This document shows positions 42,988 to 52,115 of a stretch of 64,000 bases of DNA, one piece after another. The notes beneath the pieces were generated by a model, which did no database searches, was not told the origin of the DNA, and saw only the letters and a list, made by a program, of their open reading frames with translations. The DNA is taken from contig NZ_JANGCE010000020.1 in NCBI RefSeq assembly GCF_024462775.1, positions 1 to 64,000 of the forward strand, read 5' to 3'. The first letter of the stretch is position 1, and the number at the start of each line of letters is the position of its first letter. This DNA is from Butyricicoccus faecihominis. Lineage in GTDB: Bacteria; Bacillota; Clostridia; Oscillospirales; Butyricicoccaceae. A program made the position numbers and the translations under genes.

Positions 42988-44373
42988 TCAAATGCTCTTA
43001 ACAACTTTTTCGAGTACTTCGGAAATCTTGGGGCTGCGTACCGAAACATCGGATACGCGGTGATAGGTACCCTTGCGCGCGTGGTAAAGGCGCGTGGTCT
43101 CGGATTGGCCCGAAGGACCCGCGATCAGCGGGCGGGAATCCGAATAGGAAAGGTTTTTCAAAATGCGGTAATACGGCGTGTCGAGGTGGATGAGAAGGCC
43201 GGTCGATTTGACCGCTCTTACGTTTTCCTCGCGCAACACCGCGCCGCCGCCGAGCGAAAGGACGATACCGCTTTTCTGGCTCAGCTCCTTGAGGTAAGTG
43301 GTCTCCCGGTCGCGGAAGTAGGCTTCGCCCTCGGCCGCGAAAATATCGGAGATTTTGCGGCCTTCCTTGTCCTCCAAATACTGATCGGCGTCGATAAAGG
43401 TCAGGCCGGTCAGCCTTGCCAGCTTGCGCCCAATGGTTGTTTTACCGCTGCCCATGAAGCCGCACAGCACGATGTTCTGCTTGCCGTGCTTTTCCGAAAG
43501 GCGTTTGACCGCCATTTTGCCGTATAAGCGGCGCAGGATGGTCTCGCACGCGGCGGGATCAAAGGCGTCGCCCGTCCAAATGGTCTGTGCGTGCGCCGCC
43601 TGCATGACCAGCATGAACAGCCCGTCGCGCGTTTTCGTTTTCTTCGGGTTGGCCAGACGCATGGTGGCCGTGACCGGCGGGTTATAGATCGCGTCGAACA
43701 CATACTCGGTCTTGCGCGGCAGGTAGTGCAGCGGCGCCTGCTCCTCCTTGGGAAACATGCCGACCGGCGTGGAATTTAAAACGATCTGCACGTCGCGCGG
43801 GATATGGCGGCGGCTGAACACCGCCACCTTGGCGCGGGGCACGGCGGAAACGATCTGTTGCTGCAGCACCTGCGCCTTTTCCAGATCGCGGCCCGTGATC
43901 GTGAGCACCGCGCCCTCGCGCGCGCAGTGGTACGCCATCACGGACGCCGCGCCGCCGTAGCCGATCAGAAGCACCTTTTTGCCCGAAAGGGAAACTTTGT
44001 CGCGCGTAAGCGATTCGGCAAAGCCCAGAATATCGGTATTATAGCCGATCGCCTTGCCGCCCCGGAAGGCGACGGTATTGACCGAGTGCAGGTCGCGCGC
44101 GGCCGTGTCGACATCGTCCAGCAGGGGAATGATCGCTTTCTTGTGCGGAATCGTGCAGTTGATACCGCCGAGCTTTTGCCTTGCAAGGTCAAACGCCTCT
44201 TGCAGCTGCTCCGGCGGCACGGCGACCGCGATATAATCGGCTTCGCGCCCGGAAGCCGCGAACAGGGAAGCGTGCAGCTCCGGGCTCATGGTATGGCCGA
44301 GCGGCCAGCCGAACAGGGCGTAGGTCTCACGCTTTGGCTGATAGGCGCGAAACTCTTCCATGGTAAGCAGCAT
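42988..44373 (-). CDS. aroE-aroK: Fused shikimate dehydrogenase-shikimate kinase
   Basis: A 461-aa bifunctional enzyme. The N-terminal AroE part has YALFGWPLGHTMSPELHASL, NCTIPHKKAI and the NADP loop VLLIGYGGAAS. The C-terminal AroK part has the P-loop GFMGSGKTTIGRKLA, the shikimate-binding FIDADQYLE and SLGGGAV. Together they turn 3-dehydroshikimate into shikimate 3-phosphate. ATG 44373 with GGAGG at 9 bp is chosen. A TTG at 44382 overlapping the aroA stop is an alternative. Confidence 0.93.
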   Translation of the reverse strand: MLLTMEEFRAYQPKRETYALFGWPLGHTMSPELHASLFAASGREADYIAVAVPPEQLQEAFDLARQKLGGINCTIPHKKAIIPLLDDVDTAARDLHSVNTVAFRGGKAIGYNTDILGFAESLTRDKVSLSGKKVLLIGYGGAASVMAYHCAREGAVLTITGRDLEKAQVLQQQIVSAVPRAKVAVFSRRHIPRDVQIVLNSTPVGMFPKEEQAPLHYLPRKTEYVFDAIYNPPVTATMRLANPKKTKTRDGLFMLVMQAAHAQTIWTGDAFDPAACETILRRLYGKMAVKRLSEKHGKQNIVLCGFMGSGKTTIGRKLARLTGLTFIDADQYLEDKEGRKISDIFAAEGEAYFRDRETTYLKELSQKSGIVLSLGGGAVLREENVRAVKSTGLLIHLDTPYYRILKNLSYSDSRPLIAGPSGQSETTRLYHARKGTYHRVSDVSVRSPKISEVLEKVVKSI

Positions 44374-44378
44374 TGCGG

Positions 44379-45650
44379 TCAACCTCCAAGCCGGTCCAGC
44401 GTGTCGAAAAAGCCGGGATAGGAGATGGAAACGACCTCAGGATCGGCAATGCGGCTCGCGCCGTCCGCCGCAAGCGCGAGCACCGCGAGGCTCATGGCGA
44501 TGCGGTGATCGCCGTAGGTGGCAAAATCCGCACCGCGCACGGTCTTGCCGCCGCGGATGATCATGCCGTCCGCCGTTTCCTCGATATCGACGCCGGCCTT
44601 TACAAGCTCGGTCACCATGGCCGCGATGCGGTTGGATTCCTTCACCTTTAGTTCCGCCGCGTCGCGGATCACGGTCGTGCCTTTTGCAAAGGCGGCGGCC
44701 ACGGCGATCACCGGCAGCTCGTCGATCAGCCGGGGGATGATGGGGCCGCCGATCTCGGTGCCATGCAGCGCGCTATGGCGCACGGTCAGGTCGCAGACCG
44801 GCTCCGCGCCGTCCAGATGGTTCGATTCCGTAATATCCGCGCCCATGGCGCGCAGTACGTCGATCACACCCGTGCGCGTCGGATTGACGCCGACGCCCTG
44901 AATGGTCAGCTCGCTGCCCGGTACGATCGCGCCCGCGGCGAGGAAAAACGCGGCCGAGGAGATGTCGCCCGGCACCGCGATATCGATGGCGTGCAGGTCC
45001 TCGGGCGGGTCCAGCGTGATGACGTTGCCGTTCGTTTCGATCTCTACGCCAAGCGCGCGGAACATGCGCTCGGTATGGTCACGCGAGGGCGTGGGTTCGA
45101 TCACCGTGGTCTGCCCCTCGGCGTAAAGACCGGCGAGCAGGATGGCGCTTTTTAGCTGCGCTGAAGCGACCGGCAGGGTGTATTCCATACCGTACAACTC
45201 GCTCGGGTAAAGCGTCAGCGGGCAAAAATTGTCATCCCGGCCATGGATGCGCGCGCCCATTTCCCGCAGCGGCCCGATCACGCGGCCCATGGGCCGCTTC
45301 TGGATCGAAGCGTCGCCCGATACGGTCACGGTGAACGGCTGGCCCGCGAGAATGCCGCAGATCAGCCGGGTGGTCGTGCCGCTGTTGCCGGTGTAGAGCG
45401 GGCCCTCAGGCTCGGACAGGCCGTGCAGACCCACGCCGTGCACCACCACCTCCGTGTCGTTTATCTCGATCTCCACGCCCATTTTGCGGAAGCAGTCGAT
45501 CGTGGAAAGGCAATCCTCGCCCATCAGAAAGCCGGTGATGCGGGTCTCGCCGCTGGCCAGCGCGCCCAGCATGACGGCGCGGTGCGAAATGGATTTATCG
45601 CCCGGCACGGTGATACAGCCGCGCAGCGGGCCGGATGGTTTCAGTTGCAT
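44379..45650 (-). CDS. aroA: 3-phosphoshikimate 1-carboxyvinyltransferase (EPSP synthase)
   Basis: A 423-aa enzyme that joins shikimate 3-phosphate and PEP. It has GDKSISHRAVMLGALA at the start, GNSGTTTRLICGILAGQPF and the late motif LRVKESNRI-like text (LKVKESNRIAAMVTEL), then YGDHRIAMSLAVLAL. Shikimate-site residues look intact. It lies 7 bp after pheA. Confidence 0.97.
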   Translation of the reverse strand: MQLKPSGPLRGCITVPGDKSISHRAVMLGALASGETRITGFLMGEDCLSTIDCFRKMGVEIEINDTEVVVHGVGLHGLSEPEGPLYTGNSGTTTRLICGILAGQPFTVTVSGDASIQKRPMGRVIGPLREMGARIHGRDDNFCPLTLYPSELYGMEYTLPVASAQLKSAILLAGLYAEGQTTVIEPTPSRDHTERMFRALGVEIETNGNVITLDPPEDLHAIDIAVPGDISSAAFFLAAGAIVPGSELTIQGVGVNPTRTGVIDVLRAMGADITESNHLDGAEPVCDLTVRHSALHGTEIGGPIIPRLIDELPVIAVAAAFAKGTTVIRDAAELKVKESNRIAAMVTELVKAGVDIEETADGMIIRGGKTVRGADFATYGDHRIAMSLAVLALAADGASRIADPEVVSISYPGFFDTLDRLGG

Positions 45651-45656
45651 GTCTTG

Positions 45657-46796
45657 TTATTCCTCCGTCGTTTGGGCAACCCGGTAGCTGCCAATGACTT
45701 TGATGTAGGGGAGCTCCTCGTACAGCTGGTACAGCATCGCCCGTACCGCGTGGTCGTTCAGATTGCCGGTGAAGTCGATGTAAAACACATAGCACCACGG
45801 GCTGTCCTTCATCGGGCGGGAATGGATCTCCGTCATGTCTACGCCGTAATCCGCGAAGATGTCGAGCACGCCGCGCAGTGAACCGGCAATGTTCGGGATG
45901 TGGAAGGCGATTTCAATGCGGTTGTCCTCCGGCTGCACGGTCAGGTTGCGGCTCACCGCGATAAAGCGGGTCTCGTTATGCTTGAGGTCGTTGATGCCCT
46001 CGGCCAGAACGGATAGCCCGTAAAGCTCCGCCGCCTGACGCGAGCAGATCGCGGCAAGCGCCTTGTCCCCGCGCGCGGCGACGTTTTTCGCCGCGATCGC
46101 GGTGTTGGCCACCTCGATGGCTTCCAGTTCGTGTTCGGCGATAAAATCATGGCACTGGGGCAGCGCGTGCGGGTGCGAGCATACCTGTTTGACATCGCCA
46201 AGCGAAGCGCCCGGCACGGCGGCCAAACAGTGGCGGATCTTTTTGATTGTAGAGCGGTTGATCGAAAGGTCGTATTGCAGCAGCAGGTCGTATACCTCGC
46301 TGACCGTGCCCGCGGTCGTGTTTTCGACCGGCACCACGCCCGCGTCCACCACGCCGTCGCGAACGGATTGGAACACCTGCTCCCATGTCGGCACATGCTG
46401 CGGCTCGGTCTCGGGGAAGAGTGAGCGGGCGGCAAGTTCCTGATAAGCGCCCGGCACGCCTTGGTAATAGACGGTTTTCGGCGAAAGCGCCTGCCGCATG
46501 GCATGAATGGGGAATTTCGAGGGGACGTGCCGCAGAGTTTGGCTGTACTGGTATTCGCGGCTCGCGCGGATCATGCTTTGCAGCAGCGCCACGTACTTGA
46601 GCCGCAGCTCCTCCTCCATACCGGCCGCGCGCTTTTCGAGTATTTCGGCCTCGCGGTCGGGTTTGAAGATCTTATCGTCCGTCTCGGCCTTGGTTTCGGC
46701 TACCTCAAGCGCGAGCGACATGCGTTTTAAAAACAGGTCGCGTATTTGTTCGTCCACCTTGTTGATATCGGTCCGGATTTCAGGCAGGTCACGCAT
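45657..46796 (-). CDS. pheA: Bifunctional chorismate mutase/prephenate dehydratase
   Basis: A 379-aa enzyme that makes phenylpyruvate from chorismate. The N-terminal AroQ mutase segment is about residues 1-90 (IRTDINKVDEQIRDLFLKR). The dehydratase domain begins YYQGVPGAYQELAARSLF and has VVPVENTTAGTVSEV. The C-terminal ACT regulatory domain carries GSLRGVLDIFADYGVDMTEI and HSRPMK, which bind Phe for feedback control. It overlaps aroC by 8 bp. Its presence fits a phenylalanine-responsive leader. Confidence 0.95.
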   Translation of the reverse strand: MRDLPEIRTDINKVDEQIRDLFLKRMSLALEVAETKAETDDKIFKPDREAEILEKRAAGMEEELRLKYVALLQSMIRASREYQYSQTLRHVPSKFPIHAMRQALSPKTVYYQGVPGAYQELAARSLFPETEPQHVPTWEQVFQSVRDGVVDAGVVPVENTTAGTVSEVYDLLLQYDLSINRSTIKKIRHCLAAVPGASLGDVKQVCSHPHALPQCHDFIAEHELEAIEVANTAIAAKNVAARGDKALAAICSRQAAELYGLSVLAEGINDLKHNETRFIAVSRNLTVQPEDNRIEIAFHIPNIAGSLRGVLDIFADYGVDMTEIHSRPMKDSPWCYVFYIDFTGNLNDHAVRAMLYQLYEELPYIKVIGSYRVAQTTEE

Positions 46797-47880
46797 AACC
46801 CTTCGCCTCCCTCAACAGATCGGCCAGCGCAACGGCGCAGGCGGCTTCGATCACCGGCGCGGCGCGCGTGACGATGCAAGGATCGTGCCGCCCGTGGATG
46901 GAGAGCGGCTCCACCTTGCCGGTGCGGAGATTCAGCGTGCGCTGCTCGGCGGCGATCGACGGCGTGGGCTTGATCGCCGCGCGAACCAAAAGGGGCATGC
47001 CGCTTGTGATGCCGCCCAGCACGCCGCCGTTGTTGTTGGTCTCGGTGCGTACCGCGCCGTTTTCCTCACACAGAGGATCGTTCGCGTGCGAGCCGCGCAT
47101 GGCGGCAAAGCCGAAGCCCGCGCCGAACTCCACGCCCTTGACGGCGGGCACGGCGAATAGGATAGAGGACAGGCGGCTTTCCACCGTGTCCATCATCGGG
47201 CTGCCAAGCCCGGCGGGCAGTCCGGTGGCGGCGCATTCGATCACCCCGCCGACCGAATCCTGCTGGGTGCGCGCGTCCTCGATTGCGGCGAGCATGGCGG
47301 TGAGCGCGCGGGGATTGTTTACCGGATAATCGGCAAGGCGCAGCTTTTCGAGCTGCTCGGCGGGCACGGACACGTCGTCAAACGGCATGTCCTGTATCTG
47401 CGCGATGGATTGGATGTGCGAGCCGACCAGTACACCCTCGCTCCGCAGCCACAGCTTGCAAAGCGCGCCCGCGAAAACAAGGGGGGCGGTCAGCCGCCCG
47501 GAAAAGTGGCCGCCGCCGCGCGGATCGCCAAAGCCCTTGTACCGGACAAAGCCGGTATAATCGGCGTGGCCGGGGCGCGGCTGGTCGGCAAGCTCGGCAT
47601 AGTCGCCCGAATGCTGGTTGGTGTTTTCTATCACCGCGCAGATGGGCGTGCCGGTCGTTTTGCCGCTTCGCATGCCCGAAAGCACGCGGGGCAAATCGGC
47701 TTCCCGCCGCGCGGTGGACTGCTTGTTGCGGCCGGGCGCGCGGCGTTCCATTTCGCGCAGAACAAAGGCTTCGTCGTAGGGTACGCCGGGCGGGAACCCG
47801 TCTATCGTTACGCCGATCCCGGCCCCGTGCGATTCGCCAAAGATGGAGATCTTGATGCTGTTTCCCCAAGTGGAGCCCAT
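46789..47880 (-). CDS. aroC: Chorismate synthase
   Basis: A 363-aa FMN-dependent enzyme that converts EPSP to chorismate. It starts GNSIKISIFGESHGAGIGVTI and has GRNKQSTARREAD, RPGHADYTG, DPRGGGHFSGR and RHDPCIVTRA, all family marks. It lies 12 bp after aroB and overlaps pheA. Confidence 0.97.
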   Translation of the reverse strand: MGSTWGNSIKISIFGESHGAGIGVTIDGFPPGVPYDEAFVLREMERRAPGRNKQSTARREADLPRVLSGMRSGKTTGTPICAVIENTNQHSGDYAELADQPRPGHADYTGFVRYKGFGDPRGGGHFSGRLTAPLVFAGALCKLWLRSEGVLVGSHIQSIAQIQDMPFDDVSVPAEQLEKLRLADYPVNNPRALTAMLAAIEDARTQQDSVGGVIECAATGLPAGLGSPMMDTVESRLSSILFAVPAVKGVEFGAGFGFAAMRGSHANDPLCEENGAVRTETNNNGGVLGGITSGMPLLVRAAIKPTPSIAAEQRTLNLRTGKVEPLSIHGRHDPCIVTRAAPVIEAACAVALADLLREAKGYA

Positions 47881-47892
47881 TTTGCGCCCTCC

Positions 47893-48936
47893 TTACAGTT
47901 TCAAAATATAGTCGTGCAGCGTTTCGGCCGCGATCGGCGTGATCTCCGCCCGGCCCGGTTCTCGCACGAGAATAAAGTTCACCGTGCCGCCGAACTTCTT
48001 TTTATCGGACAGCAGCGCTCCGTAGACCGCTTCACGGTCGTATCGCAGCTCGGACGGCAGACCGAGCTGCGTGAGCAGACGGATGAGCGGCGCGGATAGA
48101 TCCTCGTTTCCCATTGCCGCGGAAAGCCGCATGGCCGCGACCATGCCGATGGCGACCGCCTGCCCATGCGTCAGATCGACATAATGGCCGAGCTTTTCCG
48201 CCGCGTGACCGATCGTGTGGCCGAAGTTCAGGATCATGCGCAGGCCGGTGTCGTGCTCGTCGATCGCGACCACGTCGCGCTTGATCTTGACGCACTCGTA
48301 AATAAGCGCTTCGATCTGGTTTTGATAGTCCGGCTGCGCGGCCATCTCCAAGATCGCGGGATTTGCGATATAGCCGTATTTGACCACCTCGGCCATGCCG
48401 TCCGCCAAAGTTTTCTCGGGCAGGGTTTGGAGCACGGCGGGGTCGATCAGCACCAGCCGGGGCTGGTAGAACGCGCCCGCCAAATTTTTGCCTTCGGGCA
48501 GATCAACGCCCGTTTTGCCGCCCACCGAGGAATCGACCTGCGCCAAAAGCGTGGTTGGGATCTGGCAGAGCGGCACGCCGCGCAAAAAGGTCGCGGCGGC
48601 AAAGCCCGTGATATCGCCGGTCACACCGCCGCCAAGGGCAATGATCAGATCTCCCCGCGTCATACCGGCGGCCAGCAGGTCGTGGTAAATGGTCTCCACG
48701 GTCGCAAGGCGCTTGTGTTCCTCGCCCGCGGGAATGACCGTATGGGATACCGGCAGGGAAAACTGGCTGGCAAGCGCCTCAAGGTACAGCGGCGCAACGG
48801 TCGAATCGGTCACGATATGTACGCGGCTGGGCGTGAACGCCTCGCCGCAAAGGGACGCCGCGCGGCCCAGAAGGCCGGTTTCGATATAGATATCGGATAC
48901 GCCGTTCGCACCCGTCAGGCTTAAATGATACGACAC
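47893..48936 (-). CDS. aroB: 3-dehydroquinate synthase
   Basis: A 347-aa NAD- and zinc-dependent enzyme that cyclises DAHP. It has ALGGGVTGDITGFAAATFLRG, PTTLLAQVDSSVGGKTGVD and the metal His in NFGHTIGHAAE. Start GTG 48936 is chosen because AAGGAG lies 8 bp upstream. GTG 48945 is closer than usual to that site. Confidence 0.95.
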   Translation of the reverse strand: MSYHLSLTGANGVSDIYIETGLLGRAASLCGEAFTPSRVHIVTDSTVAPLYLEALASQFSLPVSHTVIPAGEEHKRLATVETIYHDLLAAGMTRGDLIIALGGGVTGDITGFAAATFLRGVPLCQIPTTLLAQVDSSVGGKTGVDLPEGKNLAGAFYQPRLVLIDPAVLQTLPEKTLADGMAEVVKYGYIANPAILEMAAQPDYQNQIEALIYECVKIKRDVVAIDEHDTGLRMILNFGHTIGHAAEKLGHYVDLTHGQAVAIGMVAAMRLSAAMGNEDLSAPLIRLLTQLGLPSELRYDREAVYGALLSDKKKFGGTVNFILVREPGRAEITPIAAETLHDYILKL

Positions 48937-48970
48937 TGACAACACTCCTTCGCGTGGTGTTTTGATCGGG

Positions 48971-49987
48971 TTATATCTCGCGGCCCACAGCGGCGGCGAT
49001 GGCGCGCAGGTTATGCATGGTTTCGTGGAACGAATCGTAGGTGAGCGACTGCGCGCCGTCCGACATAGCGTGCGCCGGATCGTTGTGCACCTCGATCATC
49101 AGGCCGTCCGCGCCGGCGGCGACAGCAGCCTTGGCCAGCGGCTCCACCATCCAGTAAATACCGCCCGCGTGGCTCGGGTCTACGATGACGGGCAGGTGGC
49201 TCATGCGCTTGAGCACCGGCACCGCCGAAATGTCCAGCGTGTTGCGGGTGTAGGTCTCGTAGGTGCGGATGCCGCGCTCGCACAAAATGACGTTTTCATT
49301 GCCGCCCGCCATCAGGTATTCGGCGCTCATCAAAAATTCTTCCATGGTGTTGGCAAAGCCGCGCTTTAAAAGTACGGGCTTGTTCACCTGACCCAGTTCC
49401 TTGAGCAGCTCGAAGTTCTGCATGTTGCGCGCGCCCACCTGAAAGCAGTCGCACTTTTCCATGAACAGATCGATGTGGGCGGGGTTGGTGATCTCGGTCA
49501 CGACCGGCAGACCCGTATCCTGACTGGCTTCGTGCAGCAGATCAAGGCCTTCGGCCTTCATGCCTTGGAACGAGTACGGGGAGGAGCGGGGCTTCCAAGC
49601 GCCGCCGCGCAGCACGGTCGCGCCGTCGGCCTTGACGTGGCGCGCCACGTCGATGATCTGGTCGTGGCCCTCTACCGAGCACGGACCCGCCATGACGACG
49701 ATCTTTTTGCCGCCCACGACAACGTCCCCTCCGATGGCAACGCTGGAATCGTCCGGGTGGAATTTGCGGTTGGCGAGTTTGAAGGGCTCCTGCACCTTAA
49801 TAATGTTATCCACCTGCGGGTCGCGCAGCAGCGCGTCGCGGTCCACGGCGGCAGTGTCGCCCACAAGGCCGATCACGGTGGTGCCCGTGCCAAAGATCGG
49901 GTTGGCCTTTACGCCCATCCTCTCAATGTGACGGGACAGCTCCTCTACATGTTCCTTGGTGGCGGTGGGTTTCATAATGATAATCAT
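48971..49987 (-). CDS. aroF: DAHP synthase, AroF/AroI-beta type
   Basis: A 338-aa enzyme for the first step, from PEP and erythrose 4-phosphate. A ferredoxin-like regulatory domain (about residues 1-70, IIIMKPTATKEHVEELSRHI) precedes the barrel, which has VVMAGPCSVEGHDQI, GGAWKPRSSPYSFQGM and IVDPSHAGG. This N-terminal domain often binds Phe or Tyr for inhibition. It is the first gene of the operon. AAAGGAG precedes the ATG. Confidence 0.95.
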   Translation of the reverse strand: MIIIMKPTATKEHVEELSRHIERMGVKANPIFGTGTTVIGLVGDTAAVDRDALLRDPQVDNIIKVQEPFKLANRKFHPDDSSVAIGGDVVVGGKKIVVMAGPCSVEGHDQIIDVARHVKADGATVLRGGAWKPRSSPYSFQGMKAEGLDLLHEASQDTGLPVVTEITNPAHIDLFMEKCDCFQVGARNMQNFELLKELGQVNKPVLLKRGFANTMEEFLMSAEYLMAGGNENVILCERGIRTYETYTRNTLDISAVPVLKRMSHLPVIVDPSHAGGIYWMVEPLAKAAVAAGADGLMIEVHNDPAHAMSDGAQSLTYDSFHETMHNLRAIAAAVGREI

Positions 49988-50058
49988 GGTTCATTTCTCC
50001 TTTGCAAAAGTGGTTTGTGGTTGGGGGATTCTGTTTGTCTTTCGCGGCAAAAAAGCAT

Positions 50059-50345
50059 AAAAAAAGCCTTTCATCCACAAAGAGGGACGAAAGACAAACG
50101 GTTTCCGCGGTACCACCCACATTCGGCAAAATGCTTGCCGCACTTTTTCGGATACAAAAAGTATATCCTATCCCAGTAACGGAGGAAACCCGGCGGCGCC
50201 TACTGAAAAAACGGTTCAGCGCTGCGGCTCAAGAGGGAACTTCATCATACCGGCGCCTGCGTCCGTTCTCAGTCGGGCCGGACACTCCCTGTAAGCCGCA
50301 CTTGGGATAATTACTTTCCTCTGTCATCGCTTTGTGCAATATATA
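50059..50345 (-). ncRNA. T-box leader, likely phenylalanine-specific
   Basis: On the minus strand the leader has a conserved stem I region (50345 downward), a candidate specifier TTC at 50239-50237 just before the family tail CTTGAGCC, the T-box GGTGGTACCGCG (50107-50118) and a terminator (50059-50093) whose arms CTTTCGTCC/GGATGAAAG end in seven T. Uncharged tRNA would pair with the T-box and allow read-through into the aro operon. The motif and terminator are seen. The codon is judged by eye. Confidence 0.88.
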
Positions 50346-50350
50346 TTGAT

Positions 50351-50379
50351 ATTATAAATTCACCCGTTCGGTTTGTCAA
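50351..50379 (-). promoter_or_regulatory. Consensus sigma-A promoter of the aro operon
   Basis: On the minus strand TTGACA (50379-50374) and TATAAT (50356-50351) are exactly 17 bp apart. It is the best promoter match in the window. Confidence 0.9.
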
Positions 50380-50445
50380 TGGTTTTTTGAAGGAAAATGG
50401 AAAGTAGACGGCCGTGTTTTTCGCACGTACTTTTTTCCCCAACCT

Positions 50446-50476
50446 GTCATAAGCGGGACAGGCCGCCGCATAGAGT
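50446..50476 (+). promoter_or_regulatory. Candidate sigma-E promoter of spoIIIA
   Basis: GTCATAAG at 50446 and CATAGAGT at 50469-50476 resemble mother-cell sigma-E elements, 15 bp apart. The -35 overlaps a CCTGTC/GACAGG inverted repeat (50443-50462). Confidence 0.4.
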
Positions 50477-50492
50477 AAGACAGGTGATTAGA

Positions 50493-51383
50493 ATGGAAAT
50501 GAACAAGGACGAGGCCCTCCGGCAGGCGCTGGAATGCATGCCGCCGCCGCTGTTGACGGCGCTTACCGGCAGCGAGGCGGCGGGCACGGTGGAGGAAATA
50601 CGCCTGCGCGCAGGCAGGCCGCCCGCTTTTAAAACAGTTGGCGGCGAGCGGGAAACGGCGCTTGAGCCGCTCACGCCGGAGATCCTGCGCGACATCCTGT
50701 CCCGCGCCGCGCGGTATTCGGTACATAGCTATCAGGAAAGCCTGCAAAACGGATTTTTGACGCTGCCCGGCGGGCACCGGCTCGGCGTGTGCGGCACCGC
50801 GATCATGGAGGATCGCGAGGTGCGCGGCATCCGGCAAATATCCTCCTTGAACCTGCGCGTCGCCCGGCAGATCGACACGGTGGGACAGGATATCCGGCTG
50901 ACAAACGGGGACAGGCTGGTATCCACTCTGCTGCTCTCGCCGCCGGGCGCGGGCAAGACCACGCTTTTGCGCGAGCTGACGCGCCGCGTGTCCGATCAGG
51001 GCGTGACGGTGGCGGTAGCGGATGAGCGCAGCGAGCTCGCCGCGCTCAGCGGGGGCCGGCCGCAGTTCCAAATCGGCTCGTGCACCGACGTGATAGAGGG
51101 ATGCGGAAAAAAACAGGCGGCCATTATGCTGCTGAAAACCATGTCGCCCACTCTTTTGGTGTTCGACGAGATCACCGCGCCTGCGGATGTGGAAGCGGTA
51201 TCCCTTTGCGCGCACTGCGGCGTGGCCGTGTTTGCCAGCGCGCACGCACGGGACGTACAGGACCTATCCCGCCGCGCGCTCTACCGCAAGCTGCTCGGTC
51301 TTAGGCTGTTCCGGCAAGCGGTCGTCATTTCGGTGGAGGGTGGGGAGAGGCGCTATCAAACGATACCCTTAAAAGGAGGATGA
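50493..51383 (+). CDS. spoIIIAA: Stage III sporulation protein AA
   Basis: A 296-aa cytoplasmic ATPase of the secretion-like channel between mother cell and forespore. It has the N-terminal EEIRLRAGRPP, Walker A SPPGAGKTTLLREL and LLVFDEIT as Walker B. ATG 50493 is used, and the frame's upstream part lacks homology. It opens the eight-gene spoIIIA operon. Confidence 0.95.
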   Translation: MEMNKDEALRQALECMPPPLLTALTGSEAAGTVEEIRLRAGRPPAFKTVGGERETALEPLTPEILRDILSRAARYSVHSYQESLQNGFLTLPGGHRLGVCGTAIMEDREVRGIRQISSLNLRVARQIDTVGQDIRLTNGDRLVSTLLLSPPGAGKTTLLRELTRRVSDQGVTVAVADERSELAALSGGRPQFQIGSCTDVIEGCGKKQAAIMLLKTMSPTLLVFDEITAPADVEAVSLCAHCGVAVFASAHARDVQDLSRRALYRKLLGLRLFRQAVVISVEGGERRYQTIPLKGG

Positions 51384-51387
51384 GGAA

Positions 51388-51906
51388 ATGCTGAGGCTGC
51401 TTGGAGCGGTCATGATATTCGGTTCGTGCGCGGCGCTGGGCCTGTCCGCGAGACAGGCGCTGGGCCGGCGGATCGCGGCGGCGGACGCCATGCTGCTCGC
51501 CCTTTCATTGATCGAAAGCGAAATATCGGCCTGCCGGGCGACGCTGCCCGAGATCATCAATGAGCTGTCGGAAAACGAAAACGAGGCGGTCTGCTGTGTT
51601 TTTATGAGCTTACAGCGCCGTATGCGCGAACAAAGCGGCCTGTCGCTCGGCTACCTGTGGCGGCAATGCTTCCGCGAGACCGGAGCAGAGGTCGGCCTTG
51701 GCCGGGAGGAGTGCGAGATCCTCGGCGACGCGGCCAATTTCCTGGGCCGCTACCATGCGGAGGAGCAGCTCGCGGGCTTGCGGCAGGTTGCGCGCCGCCT
51801 CACCGCCGCGCGGGACGCGGCGGCAATGGATCTGCAAAACAAGGGGAACCTGTACCGCACCTGTGGGATCGCGATGGGCATCCTGCTCGTGCTGGTGCTC
51901 ATATGA
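51388..51906 (+). CDS. spoIIIAB: Stage III sporulation protein AB
   Basis: A 172-aa protein with an N-terminal hydrophobic helix (LLGAVMIFGSCAALGLSA) and a C-terminal one (CGIAMGILLVLVLI). GREECEILGDAANFLGR is typical. It is structurally related to GspF-type secretion proteins. The gene starts 4 bp after spoIIIAA. Confidence 0.93.
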   Translation: MLRLLGAVMIFGSCAALGLSARQALGRRIAAADAMLLALSLIESEISACRATLPEIINELSENENEAVCCVFMSLQRRMREQSGLSLGYLWRQCFRETGAEVGLGREECEILGDAANFLGRYHAEEQLAGLRQVARRLTAARDAAAMDLQNKGNLYRTCGIAMGILLVLVLI

Positions 51907-51918
51907 GCGGAGGAAAGC

Positions 51919-52113
51919 ATGGATGTTGATCTGATTTTTAAAATCGCCGCCGTGGGGATTCTGGTCGCTGTGCTCAGCCAGCTGCTGACCCGCTCGGGGC
52001 GGGAGGAACAGGCGCTGATGACCACGCTCGCCGGGCTCATCGTCGTGCTGATGCTGATCGTGCAGGAGATCAGCCAGCTGTTCTCGATGATGAAAAGCGT
52101 GTTCGGCTTTTGA
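51919..52113 (+). CDS. spoIIIAC: Stage III sporulation protein AC
   Basis: A 64-aa membrane protein with two hydrophobic segments (IAAVGILVAVLSQLL and GLIVVLMLIVQEISQ), the expected size and sequence of SpoIIIAC. GCGGAGG precedes the ATG. Confidence 0.93.
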   Translation: MDVDLIFKIAAVGILVAVLSQLLTRSGREEQALMTTLAGLIVVLMLIVQEISQLFSMMKSVFGF

Positions 52114-52115
52114 AC

